A stretch of 9,387 nucleotides of DNA from NCBI GenBank assembly GCA_017998755.1, contig JAGOCL010000074.1, positions 1 to 9,387 on the forward strand, written 5' to 3'. This document shows, piece by piece, positions 1-6,208 of the stretch. The notes under the pieces were generated by a model. It was not told where the DNA came from. It did not search any database and saw nothing but the letters and a program-made list of their open reading frames with translations. The position numbers and the translations under genes are program-made. This DNA is from Spirochaetota bacterium (lineage in GTDB: Bacteria; Spirochaetota; GWE2-31-10; MWDO01). Every line of letters starts with the position of its first letter. Positions within the stretch are counted from its first letter, which is position 1.

Positions 1-123
1 ACCCATATCCAGCATTCTTTGAATTAACATATCTCTATCGTAAGAACCTTTAAGATCGATTCTACCGACATAAATATCGTCGCCCCTGAAGTTGTTTTTT
101 TGAATCCTATACCTGATTGACAT
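1..123 (-). CDS. HU-like DNA-binding protein, N-terminal part (cut by left edge)
   Basis: The first 41 residues of a leftward gene are present and the rest lies outside the window. The protein begins MSIRYRIQKNNF and continues with a short charged strand region and RDMLIQRMLDMG. This arrangement, a small basic start, 'Y.V.RI' strands and a helix like '..li..m...g', resembles the HU/IHF-like domain found in Bacteroidetes and spirochaetes (the HU-HIG/Bvu_2165 type, often with an added C-terminal domain), which would bind DNA. Assignment from 41 residues is tentative. The start codon is well supported: an ideal Shine-Dalgarno sequence, AAGGAGGA, lies on the minus strand at 127-134, three bases from the ATG at 121-123. 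Two operator-like dyads and a possible promoter lie just upstream, so the gene is probably regulated. Confidence 0.6.
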   Translation of the reverse strand, partial: MSIRYRIQKNNFRGDDIYVGRIDLKGSYDRDMLIQRMLDMG

Positions 124-143
124 AAATCCTCCTTTTAGTCCAG

Positions 144-169
144 TAGCCCCCGACTAAAGGCGAGGGCTA
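144..169 (-). other. Hairpin in the leader of the HU-like gene
   Basis: TAGCCCCCG (144-152) can pair with CGAGGGCTA (161-169) with one mismatch across an 8-base loop. It falls between the proposed -10 box and the ribosome binding site of the leftward gene, so it would be in the 5' leader of that mRNA. No T tract follows on either strand, so it is not an intrinsic terminator. A role in mRNA stability or translation control is inference. Confidence 0.4.
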
Positions 170-196
170 ATATAGGTTGTATGGTATATCATACAA
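169..196 (-). promoter_or_regulatory. Possible sigma-70 promoter of the HU-like gene
   Basis: On the minus strand TTGTAT (191-196) and TATATT (169-174) are separated by 16 bp, a fair match to -35 and -10 boxes. The start of transcription would fall near 160, leaving a leader of about 40 nt that contains the hairpin. In AT-rich DNA such matches are common, so this is a candidate only. The operator dyads overlap and extend upstream of the -35 box. Confidence 0.35.
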
Positions 197-216
197 AATG
201 TATCATAGCGTATACA
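178..216. promoter_or_regulatory. Two tandem operator-like dyads, TGTAT-N8-ATACA
   Basis: Site 1 (178-195) is TGTATGGTATATCATACA and site 2 (199-216) is TGTATCATAGCGTATACA. Both are 18 bp, share the same outer five bases on each side, and have centres 21 bp apart, two turns of the helix. This is the usual layout for cooperative binding of a dimeric helix-turn-helix regulator to one face of DNA. Site 1 overlaps the proposed -35 box of the HU-like gene. The regulator is not identifiable from the window. Confidence 0.5.
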
Positions 217-311
217 CTGAAAGAATTTGCAATGCAAGAATTATTTTAGAAATAATAGGGTAGGGGAGAAAAATATCGTCGATTATGCTTTATTTCGCCG
301 GTCGGATCTTT

Positions 312-340
312 GTATCGCGACTATCAATCAGTCGCGATAC
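312..340. repeat. Perfect 11-bp-stem hairpin
   Basis: GTATCGCGACT (312-322) and AGTCGCGATAC (330-340) are exact reverse complements around the 7-base loop ATCAATC. No T tract follows on either strand, so an intrinsic terminator is unlikely. A related copy in the opposite orientation lies at 362-378, which suggests a repetitive extragenic palindrome. Confidence 0.6.
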
Positions 341-361
341 GATGGTCAATTAAGAGCTCTG

Positions 362-378
362 CGACTCATTGATAGTCG
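362..378. repeat. Degenerate inverted copy of the 312-340 hairpin
   Basis: CGACT (362-366) pairs with AGTCG (374-378) around CATTGAT. Read on the opposite strand, the core of the first hairpin is GCGACTGATTGATAGTCGC, and the sequence here is GCGACTCATTGATAGTCGG from 361, a match at 17 of 19 bases. The two copies therefore form a head-to-head pair. Confidence 0.5.
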
Positions 379-435
379 GGGAGCGAGGAGCATAGAAGAG
401 TAGAGCGCTGGTATAAAGAGATATAAAAATGCAAG

Positions 436-469
436 ATTGTTTAATTAATGACAAAATTGTTTAATAAAT
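436..469 (+). repeat. Direct repeat ATTGTTTAATNAAT spaced 20 bp
   Basis: ATTGTTTAATTAAT (436-449) and ATTGTTTAATAAAT (456-469) differ at one position and start 20 bp apart. They lie about 50 bp upstream of the -35 box of the lipoprotein gene, where activator sites or an AT-rich UP-like element may sit. The function is inference, and low complexity weakens the case. Confidence 0.35.
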
Positions 470-520
470 AAGAAAAATTATTTGAAATTATATGATATTA
501 TAGATAATAAATAAAGTTTG

Positions 521-548
521 TTGACAAATCAATTCTTTATTATATAAT
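521..548 (+). promoter_or_regulatory. Sigma-70 promoter of the phase-variable lipoprotein gene
   Basis: TTGACA (521-526) and TATAAT (543-548) both match consensus exactly, separated by 16 bp. Transcription would start near 555, giving a leader of only about 17 nt. A strong GGAGGA ribosome binding site (561-566) lies five bases before the ATG. Expression in the in-frame state should therefore be high, with on/off control left largely to the coding repeat downstream. Confidence 0.8.
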
Positions 549-571
549 TTATTATAATTTGGAGGAAAATT

Positions 572-2170
572 ATGTTAAAATTTGTCTCTTCTCTTCTCTT
601 CTCTTCTCTTCTCTTCTCTTCTCTTCTGCTGATATTGGGTTGTAGCAACCCTGCTTTGTTGGTAGACAACAGCCAAAAAAATTCAACAATAGCTTTACAA
701 CAAAGGACAATCCCTAAAAGGTCTGACGTCGTGAAAAACGAAAATAACGTTATAACTGATAGGAGTATAAAAATAAGCGGAAAAGACCTTTACATAAATT
801 CTAAATTTATGAGATCTATTGTTCCGTCGAATCGTTTTGCCTCGATTACAAGAGGACGCGATATTTCCGACGATTTAGAATTCCCAAACGATAAATTAAT
901 AGATTCTATTGCAGAAAAAATATGGACTTCCTCATCTGAAGAAGAAAAAAATTATTTTTTAGATAATATTGACGAGTTAATAATAGATATGGATGTAGTA
1001 ATCGAAGCTGAAGCTTCGGACGACGCTACAAAAGAGTTGACCGATAGAATGAAACAAATAAATGAAGCGCAAGACGAACTTTTTAACGGACTTGGGCTTG
1101 ACGAGGCGGCAATAACAGTTGAAGAAACAAGATCTCTTAATGAATTGGAAAGTTTTAATCCTACCAAATATAGAGCTGTGAATAAATTTAACAGATACAG
1201 GAATACCCAAGAAGTAATAGTAAAAGCGGCTGACTTAGCATGCTACTTTTTAATGAATGGCGATATCGAAGAGGTTGAAAATATAGCTGATATGTTTGAC
1301 GCGGATATAGATATTGAAAAAATAAAGAAAATACAAATAGGAAAAGCCGAAACTAGAGGTACAGTCGGGGTTGCCGAATCGGAGTTTGACCCGCAACTAA
1401 AGGGAACTTTAGAATGGATAAAAGATAATGGGAAAAGCGGAGATATAGTATCGAGATGTCTCTGGGATACAAGTCCTTATGGAGCTTACGATCATAGCGG
1501 TTTATTAAATAAAGAAAGATTTCTTTTTGACCCAAAAGATAGCGGGAATAGTAATACTAAATGGGCTAAGTGTATACTAGCATCGTATCCTAATGAATTA
1601 AAGGCGCCGTCCTACGACAAAAGAAAACCGGAGAGATTGGAGTACGCTGCATATGAACCACTTGCAAATTTTACCGATTCAAAACATATGGCTGTCAATA
1701 AACCAAAATTATCGAGTTACGGTTCTGTTATATTAAAAACAGCGACAAATCATTTTTACGGGGATAATGGAACTAAAAATAATTACGACAAATGGTGTGC
1801 AGGAATTTATGATCACGCTAAACTCGGGTTTAAATATAAACTATACAATTGCGTTTTTGAGACATTAAAAACTTCAAACGCATCGGATATAGCTACTGAA
1901 CAAGTAAATTACTGCAGTTATATCCCATGGTACGGATATTACCGTGGACTTGGAATAGATATTGATTCGGATACTTATAGAAATTCTACAGGTAATATGA
2001 AGGTTCCACAGGATATAGTTAATTCGGGTAATCCTAAAACTATTATGGTATGGGTAACAGTTAATCAAGCGGCCGGATGCGGTCTTTTTGGCGGAGGAAG
2101 CGGCGGATACTATGTTGAAGAGCTTGATTATTCTTCCTGTAAGACAAAACTATATTCGTGGCATCAATAG
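572..2170 (+). CDS. Phase-variable surface lipoprotein with C-terminal permuted NlpC/P60-like (YiiX/YycO-type) domain
   Basis: This is a 532-residue lipoprotein. Residues 5-24 form a hydrophobic signal peptide ending in the lipobox ILGC, with Cys24 as the lipidated residue. The peptide is built from repeats of SSLLF encoded by eight CTCTT pentamers. Residues 25-270 are acidic, helical and of unknown function. Residues 279-485 resemble circularly permuted papain-like enzymes of the NlpC/P60 superfamily (YiiX/YycO, DUF830/C92): a GDIV strand (290-293), the likely catalytic His308 in DHSGLL, a strand with AAYEPLANF (359-367), the likely catalytic Cys448 in NYCSYIPWYGYY, then GLGIDID and VPQDIVNS (478-485). 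Known relatives cleave amide or peptide bonds, often in cell wall or lipid substrates; the substrate here is unknown. Start and frame are fixed by the GGAGGA site and the lipobox. The C-terminal tail (about 500-532) is rich in Gly and Cys. The gene ends before a hairpin at 2180-2219. Lipoprotein call strong; domain call moderate. Confidence 0.85.
   Translation: MLKFVSSLLFSSLLFSSLLLILGCSNPALLVDNSQKNSTIALQQRTIPKRSDVVKNENNVITDRSIKISGKDLYINSKFMRSIVPSNRFASITRGRDISDDLEFPNDKLIDSIAEKIWTSSSEEEKNYFLDNIDELIIDMDVVIEAEASDDATKELTDRMKQINEAQDELFNGLGLDEAAITVEETRSLNELESFNPTKYRAVNKFNRYRNTQEVIVKAADLACYFLMNGDIEEVENIADMFDADIDIEKIKKIQIGKAETRGTVGVAESEFDPQLKGTLEWIKDNGKSGDIVSRCLWDTSPYGAYDHSGLLNKERFLFDPKDSGNSNTKWAKCILASYPNELKAPSYDKRKPERLEYAAYEPLANFTDSKHMAVNKPKLSSYGSVILKTATNHFYGDNGTKNNYDKWCAGIYDHAKLGFKYKLYNCVFETLKTSNASDIATEQVNYCSYIPWYGYYRGLGIDIDSDTYRNSTGNMKVPQDIVNSGNPKTIMVWVTVNQAAGCGLFGGGSGGYYVEELDYSSCKTKLYSWHQ
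586..625 (+). repeat. (CTCTT)8 pentanucleotide contingency repeat in the signal-peptide region
   Basis: Eight perfect tandem copies of CTCTT lie inside the coding sequence, starting 14 bases after the ATG. With eight units the gene is in frame. Gaining one unit brings the ribosome to TGA at 630-632, and losing one brings it to TAG at 643-645, so both slips end translation just after the repeat. Changes of three units (15 bp) keep the frame and only alter signal-peptide length. The unit, its place in the leader and the encoded SLLFSSLLF pattern match the phase-variation repeat of Neisseria opa genes. Confidence 0.92.
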
Positions 2171-2179
2171 AAGAGAGTA

Positions 2180-2219
2180 AGTCGCATTGTTAGAGATTGG
2201 TTTCTTTAGCAATGCGATT
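2180..2219 (+). terminator. Long intergenic hairpin, possible attenuator or weak terminator
   Basis: Bases 2180-2196 can pair with 2203-2219 around the loop TTGGTT. The outer TCGCATTG/CAATGCGA arms are perfect, and the inner and outermost parts include three G-T pairs. It fills most of the 67-bp gap between the two lipoprotein genes. The following bases (AAATATTT) are not a clean T run, so termination is probably partial; an mRNA-processing or stabilising role is equally possible. Confidence 0.5.
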
Positions 2220-2237
2220 AAATATTTAGGTATTTAT

Positions 2238-3233
2238 ATGAACAAAAAAATAACTTTTTTAATATTTGGTTTAATATTCTTATACTGTTGTAATTGCTCA
2301 AATGAGATTGATCCTGGTTATTACCCGATTTTTGACGGGATTAATGCCGATGAGAATACTATTTATTTTGTTAATAGAAGTAATGACGAAGTTCATAAAA
2401 TATATGCAGTAGATACAAAGAAAGAAAATAAAATTTATACTTATGAATTTGATAGGAGAAAATTCAGCAATGTAATTTATAGTATGGTTTATGATGTATC
2501 TTTTGATATAAATCCATATTTTGTCTTTATGAACGGCGATGCGTTAAAACTTGATGTTCGCTCGGGGAAATTTATAAAATTTGACATTGATTATTATGCC
2601 GGATCGATAGCAATAGTTGATTCTAAATTATGGATTACGCCAGATGTTCCCGGCTTAGAAAATACTCCTGTAAGCTATTTTACTTATGATGATAAATATA
2701 AAAAAACAGAATATATTATTTTGCCGGAAGGAATATTTTATTGGTCTTGGGGAAGAATTAATAATATATATATATCGATTTACTATGCGGAGAATTATTC
2801 AAATATTTATAATTTAACGACAAATCAAATGAAAAGAGATGTTTTCAATAAAAAATATTATATTTACAATTTTTTTTGTAATAATTATTTAGTTGCATGG
2901 AATCTGGATATAGAAAAAGATGGGGGAGAAATATATTTTATAAATTCATTTGAACCGGAATTAGATTATAAATATCTATTTTCAATTAATACTGATGAGC
3001 TTGTTTTTGCAGAGATGTTTGAGGATGAGAATTATATATATCTTGTTAGCAGAGAATATATAATAAAAAGAAATAAAAATAATAATTACGATGTTGAAAA
3101 AAATGTAAGATTTAATAATAAAGATTCTCTTGGGTTCTATTGTAAAAACGGCTATATCTGGCTAACCTGCGAAGATTACGACGGCGCGTATAAAGTCAAT
3201 ATGGACGATTTGAGCTATGAGATTATAAAATGA
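2238..3233 (+). CDS. Lipoprotein with beta-propeller-like strand repeats
   Basis: This is a 331-residue exported protein. It opens with MNKKITFLIFGLIFLYCCNC; the hydrophobic stretch and cysteine cluster at 17-20 indicate a spirochaete-style lipobox, most likely using Cys17 or Cys18. The mature part shows repeated short strands of the form 'xxIYFVNR', 'KLWITPD', 'GEIYFINSF', 'NYIYLVSRE' and 'GYIWLTCED', often followed by Asp/Asn-rich turns. This pattern suits a beta-propeller, but I do not recognise a family. I chose ATG 2238 because it gives a proper signal peptide and has AGG seven bases upstream; an in-frame TTG at 2187 lies inside the hairpin and is unlikely. Its stop overlaps the next start as ATGA, so the two are translationally coupled. 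It probably binds a protein or glycan at the envelope; this is inference. Confidence 0.85.
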   Translation: MNKKITFLIFGLIFLYCCNCSNEIDPGYYPIFDGINADENTIYFVNRSNDEVHKIYAVDTKKENKIYTYEFDRRKFSNVIYSMVYDVSFDINPYFVFMNGDALKLDVRSGKFIKFDIDYYAGSIAIVDSKLWITPDVPGLENTPVSYFTYDDKYKKTEYIILPEGIFYWSWGRINNIYISIYYAENYSNIYNLTTNQMKRDVFNKKYYIYNFFCNNYLVAWNLDIEKDGGEIYFINSFEPELDYKYLFSINTDELVFAEMFEDENYIYLVSREYIIKRNKNNNYDVEKNVRFNNKDSLGFYCKNGYIWLTCEDYDGAYKVNMDDLSYEIIK

Positions 3234-3889
3234 AAAATATATTTATTCTGATATTTATATTTTTTTTTAATATATACATTAATCCGGATGATATGACTAA
3301 CGATTTTGAAAAAGATAAAGAAACGTCGTTTCAACATAATTTCAGCGGCGTTATATCGAATACTATTAACTTAATTGCTTTTGATAATACGGCTCTCGAT
3401 TTTTACGATTTTACTTTTAAATTTGAATATCAATTTTTTAAAAGAATAAATAACCTTTATAAAATTGGCGTCGGCTTATCTATCGGCGATTCAATAAGCC
3501 CCGGCGGATTCATGACTTCAATCGGTTATATTTATTTTACCTATAATTTTTTTAACAGAATTCATCAAAAAGTATCTTTTAATAATCTGGTCGGCTATAA
3601 TTGGAATAACAGATATGCTTTATTTGAGCTTGGTATGGTTTTCTCGTTTATAAATTTTGGAAACTATTATCAAAGTTTTTATTATCTGACCTTTTTATTG
3701 TCTCCCTATATATTTATAGGAGCGCTCAACATTGATTATAGTAATATAAGTCATATAATAGGAGGATTCTTTGAATGCTCTTTTGACATAGGTAAATATA
3801 CTACAGATGTTTATTCAATAATGAAGCGCGCTTATTGTTATATAAGTTTCGGGATTGAATACCGTATAGGGTATAGTCTAGATAAATAG
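3230..3889 (+). CDS. Putative outer-membrane beta-barrel protein
   Basis: This 219-residue protein has a hydrophobic N-terminus (MKNIFILIFIFFFNIYI), likely a signal peptide, though no clear cleavage motif is visible. From about residue 35 onward it is made of alternating polar and aromatic/aliphatic segments such as FDFTFKFEYQF-like strands, GVGLSIGD, SIGYIYFTYNFF, ALFELGMVFSF and, at the end, ISFGIEYRIGYSL. Such amphipathic, Tyr/Phe-rich strands with Asn/Gly turns are typical of small outer-membrane barrels of 8-10 strands. No specific family is recognised. It overlaps the preceding lipoprotein gene by 4 nt and precedes the protease by 3 nt. It could anchor or export its lipoprotein and protease partners; that is inference from context only. 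Confidence 0.8.
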   Translation: MKNIFILIFIFFFNIYINPDDMTNDFEKDKETSFQHNFSGVISNTINLIAFDNTALDFYDFTFKFEYQFFKRINNLYKIGVGLSIGDSISPGGFMTSIGYIYFTYNFFNRIHQKVSFNNLVGYNWNNRYALFELGMVFSFINFGNYYQSFYYLTFLLSPYIFIGALNIDYSNISHIIGGFFECSFDIGKYTTDVYSIMKRAYCYISFGIEYRIGYSLDK

Positions 3890-3892
3890 AAA

Positions 3893-5356
3893 TTGAAAAA
3901 TTTACTTTATATTTTATTTTATTCTTTTCTGTTTTGTTGTTGTTCTGGCGCCGTTAATCAAACCGAAGAGGACTTGGATAAAATCAGCGAAGATTGGACT
4001 ATGATGTTTTATCTCGGAGCGGATAATAATTTGGAGTACGATTTGTTAAGAAACGTCAAAGCTATTAAAGAGTCGTATCAAGGGGGATGCAACGTTATAG
4101 TATTTATAGACAGAAGCGCCTCTTATTCTATAAATTCCACCATTTTTGGCGAGAATTTCTCCGAATGTAGAATTTATAGAGTTAAAAAAGAAAATCGGAT
4201 AGAGCTATTAGAAAAAGAAGATTATTTTTATAATACAACGCCGGATAACTGGGATTACAACTTTAATTCGGCAAATATACTTGTTTTAAAAAAATTTATT
4301 GAGTATTGTAAAAATAACTTTCCGGCTCGCTATTATTCTTTGATTATCGGTTCGCATGGGGGCGGAGCGAGAAGCGCTAATAGCGATAGAAACGTAGTAT
4401 ACGACGAAGTATACGGCGAGTGGATATATACCGCCCAATGGACTGATTATTTATCTAAAGAGCATTCTGTCGATATCTTGGGTTTAGATGCCTGCTTTAT
4501 GGGAAATATTGAGTTTTTATATCAAATTAGGAAAAATAACGGTAGATTTAGCGCCGATTATGTTATTGCCTCGCCTCCTACGGAATGGGGGTATGGTTGG
4601 AATTATTCAGGTATTTTTCAACGAATTACCGAAAATGAGGCGTTTGTCGTCGAAGATATAATAAGCGATATTACTGGGGGGAAAAGAACGATTTACGCGT
4701 CTAATTTATTGGCTCCGCAGGATTTAGGAAAGATAATTATTGAGGAGCAGTATGATTATACTTCTTTGGAAACCGACGATCAAGTTTTAGCTCTTTACAA
4801 TACTGAAAAATGCGTAGACTTAAAAAATTCTCTGGACGCTTTATTTATTGGGTTAAAAGATAATTCTACCGACGTCGAGAATATTCGAGGAGAAGGAGAA
4901 ATTAATCAGGCGGACGCGCTTTTTTATTTTGACAGTTCTTCAACTGACGAATGGATTGATTATTGCTATTTTGATATTTACGATATATGTACAAAAATAA
5001 TTTTATCAAACAATTTTTCTCAATATATAAAGAACTTCGCTACGGAGGTTCAGGAAAAAACAAACGAGGTTATATTATATTCTTTTTCCGGCGGTTATTT
5101 TAAAAGATTTCAGAATAATATCAACGGGGTGTCGTTCTTTCTCCCCGACGGAGACGCTCTTTATGAAGGAGAAAAGGTTTACCGATATCAGAGCTGGTAT
5201 AACGCGATAGCGGACAACGATTCTTATGGTAAACTCTCTTTTTGCTCGGATAACGCTACAATGGGAAACGGGCTTGTCGAAAATTATTTTGAAGTATTAG
5301 ACTACTGGTTTGATAATCAAGACGAAAGCGGCGGTTATAACGGCTATGAATATTGA
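3893..5356 (+). CDS. Clostripain-type cysteine protease (peptidase family C11), lipoprotein
   Basis: This is a 487-residue protein. Residues 1-17 form a lipoprotein-like signal peptide ending in a triple cysteine (15-17). The C11 domain begins at WTMMFYLGADNNLE (35-48) and continues with a strand GCNVIVFID (65-73). The catalytic His155 lies in IIGSHGGG and the catalytic Cys201 in ILGLDACFMGN, followed by a substrate-pocket-type motif ASPPTEWGYGWNY (226-238). All signature residues are present, so it should be active. C11 enzymes belong to clan CD, with gingipains and caspases, and known members often cut after Arg; specificity here is not visible. The start is TTG at 3893: an in-frame stop lies immediately upstream, and the next ATG would remove the signal peptide. 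No good Shine-Dalgarno sequence is seen, so translation probably depends on coupling to the barrel gene three bases upstream. It is likely a cell-surface or periplasmic protease. Confidence 0.92.
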   Translation: MKNLLYILFYSFLFCCCSGAVNQTEEDLDKISEDWTMMFYLGADNNLEYDLLRNVKAIKESYQGGCNVIVFIDRSASYSINSTIFGENFSECRIYRVKKENRIELLEKEDYFYNTTPDNWDYNFNSANILVLKKFIEYCKNNFPARYYSLIIGSHGGGARSANSDRNVVYDEVYGEWIYTAQWTDYLSKEHSVDILGLDACFMGNIEFLYQIRKNNGRFSADYVIASPPTEWGYGWNYSGIFQRITENEAFVVEDIISDITGGKRTIYASNLLAPQDLGKIIIEEQYDYTSLETDDQVLALYNTEKCVDLKNSLDALFIGLKDNSTDVENIRGEGEINQADALFYFDSSSTDEWIDYCYFDIYDICTKIILSNNFSQYIKNFATEVQEKTNEVILYSFSGGYFKRFQNNINGVSFFLPDGDALYEGEKVYRYQSWYNAIADNDSYGKLSFCSDNATMGNGLVENYFEVLDYWFDNQDESGGYNGYEY

Positions 5357-6064
5357 TTTTTTTTCTGCAAGAAGTTTAAGTCTTTTTAAAACATTTTCCA
5401 CGATTCATATAATCGCGCTTATGTTAATAGTTGTTCTTTCAATGTTTTTGTTATATATCTTAAAAAATAAGTCTGAGAGAGATAAAAAGACTTTTAGAGT
5501 TATATTAGGATTTTTTGCTTTATTCTTCAAATATTTTACGATATTTGGCTTATTGTCAACGGAAACTTTAATTTAAAAGAGTCTTTGCCTTTAAATATAT
5601 GTTCTGTATCTTTAATTTTAGTATTTATTTTGTTTTTAACAAGAAATAAAATAATCTTCAGTATTCAATACTTCTGGGGAATAATCGGGAGTTCTTATGC
5701 TTTAATTTTTCCGAATATTATGCATAATTTTCCTCATTTTAGATTTGTTGAATATTTTCTAGCCCATGGATTAATACTTTTTTCCGTTTTGTATTTTTTA
5801 TATACAGAAAAATATTCAATATCATTAAAGAGCGTTGTTATAACTTATATTTTTTCAGTATTATATCTTGGGATTGTTTTTTTATTAAACTTAGCATTAG
5901 GCGCTAATTATTTGTTTTTAATAAAAAAACCACAATTTAGTAGCTTTCTTGATCTATTTGGAAATTATTATAGACTTGGTCTCTTATTAGGAATTTTGAT
6001 TTTGTTCATTATTTTATATATTCCTTTTTTATTACCAAAAATATATATGAGAAATAGAAAATAA
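5346..6064 (+). pseudogene. YwaF/TIGR02206 (TP0381-type) integral membrane protein, split by a frameshift
   Basis: Two adjacent frames together make one ~239-residue multi-span membrane protein of the YwaF/TIGR02206 family, whose function is unknown. Frame 1 (5346-5576) starts at ATG 5346, overlapping the protease gene by 11 nt, and carries the first membrane segment (about residues 20-39). Frame 2 carries the conserved core: WLIVNG, LPLNICS (5585 on), YFWGIIG, FPHFRF, HGLIL, NLALGANYLFLIKKP and SFLDLFG. Family-like sequence in frame 2 already begins near 5540 (YDIWLIVNG), while that frame has a stop at 5495-5497. The shift therefore lies between 5498 and about 5540, most simply one missing T in the T6 tract 5511-5516 or the T4 tract 5534-5537. 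It may be a decayed gene, a slippage switch or a sequencing error. No internal start with a good ribosome binding site rescues the second half. Confidence 0.85.
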
Positions 6065-6090
6065 CGATCTTAAATTATTCCCCGTTTGAA

Positions 6091-6108
6091 ATTTAAAGCG
6101 ATTTAAAT
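6091..6108 (+). other. Small AT-only hairpin with GCGA loop
   Basis: ATTTAAA (6091-6097) and TTTAAAT (6102-6108) pair exactly around the GNRA-type tetraloop GCGA, 27 bases after the stop codon of the YwaF-like gene. The stem is only A-T pairs and has no strong T tract after it, so it would be a weak 3' end at best. I see no better terminator for the upstream operon. Confidence 0.3.
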
Positions 6109-6208
6109 ATTTACAAAATAAACGTAGATAAAAGATTTCAGTAATATTTAAAACCAATAAACACATTCCCCTTGCATTGCGTTCCCTTTGATAGTATTCC
6201 TTTTAGTC

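Larger units (their letters stand above)
124..571. other. 448-bp non-coding region rich in palindromes
   Basis: No convincing gene was found between the divergent HU-like and lipoprotein genes. It holds, in order, the leader hairpin (144-169), two operator-like dyads (178-216), small palindromes at 227-237 (TTGCA-A-TGCAA) and 240-256 (ATTATTT-TAG-AAATAAT), a strong hairpin (312-340), a degenerate inverted copy of it (362-378), a 20-bp-spaced direct repeat (436-469), and the promoter and ribosome binding site of the lipoprotein gene. The GC-richer block at about 296-410 differs in composition from its AT-rich flanks. Confidence 0.6.

Noticed and set aside
312..340. Hairpin as an intrinsic terminator
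   Set aside because: Neither side is followed by a T tract, and the flanking genes point away from it.
285..353. 22-codon plus-strand frame starting at ATG 285
   Set aside because: It has no ribosome binding site and consists mainly of the 312-340 palindrome.
952..1210. Minus-strand frames of 71 and 77 codons opposite the lipoprotein gene
   Set aside because: They lie fully inside a strongly supported gene and have low-complexity Ser-rich or patternless products, so they are shadows.
2187..2237. TTG start giving a 17-residue N-terminal extension of the propeller-like lipoprotein
   Set aside because: The TTG lies in the stem of a hairpin, has no suitable ribosome binding site, and would put the signal peptide out of its normal N-terminal place.
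5310..5345. TTG start at 5310 for the YwaF-like gene
   Set aside because: It would add residues encoded deep within the protease gene. ATG 5346 gives the usual short N-terminus before the first membrane helix.
6172..6197. TTGCAT...TAGTAT as a promoter for the helical lipoprotein gene
   Set aside because: The spacer is only 14 bp and the -10 match is poor.
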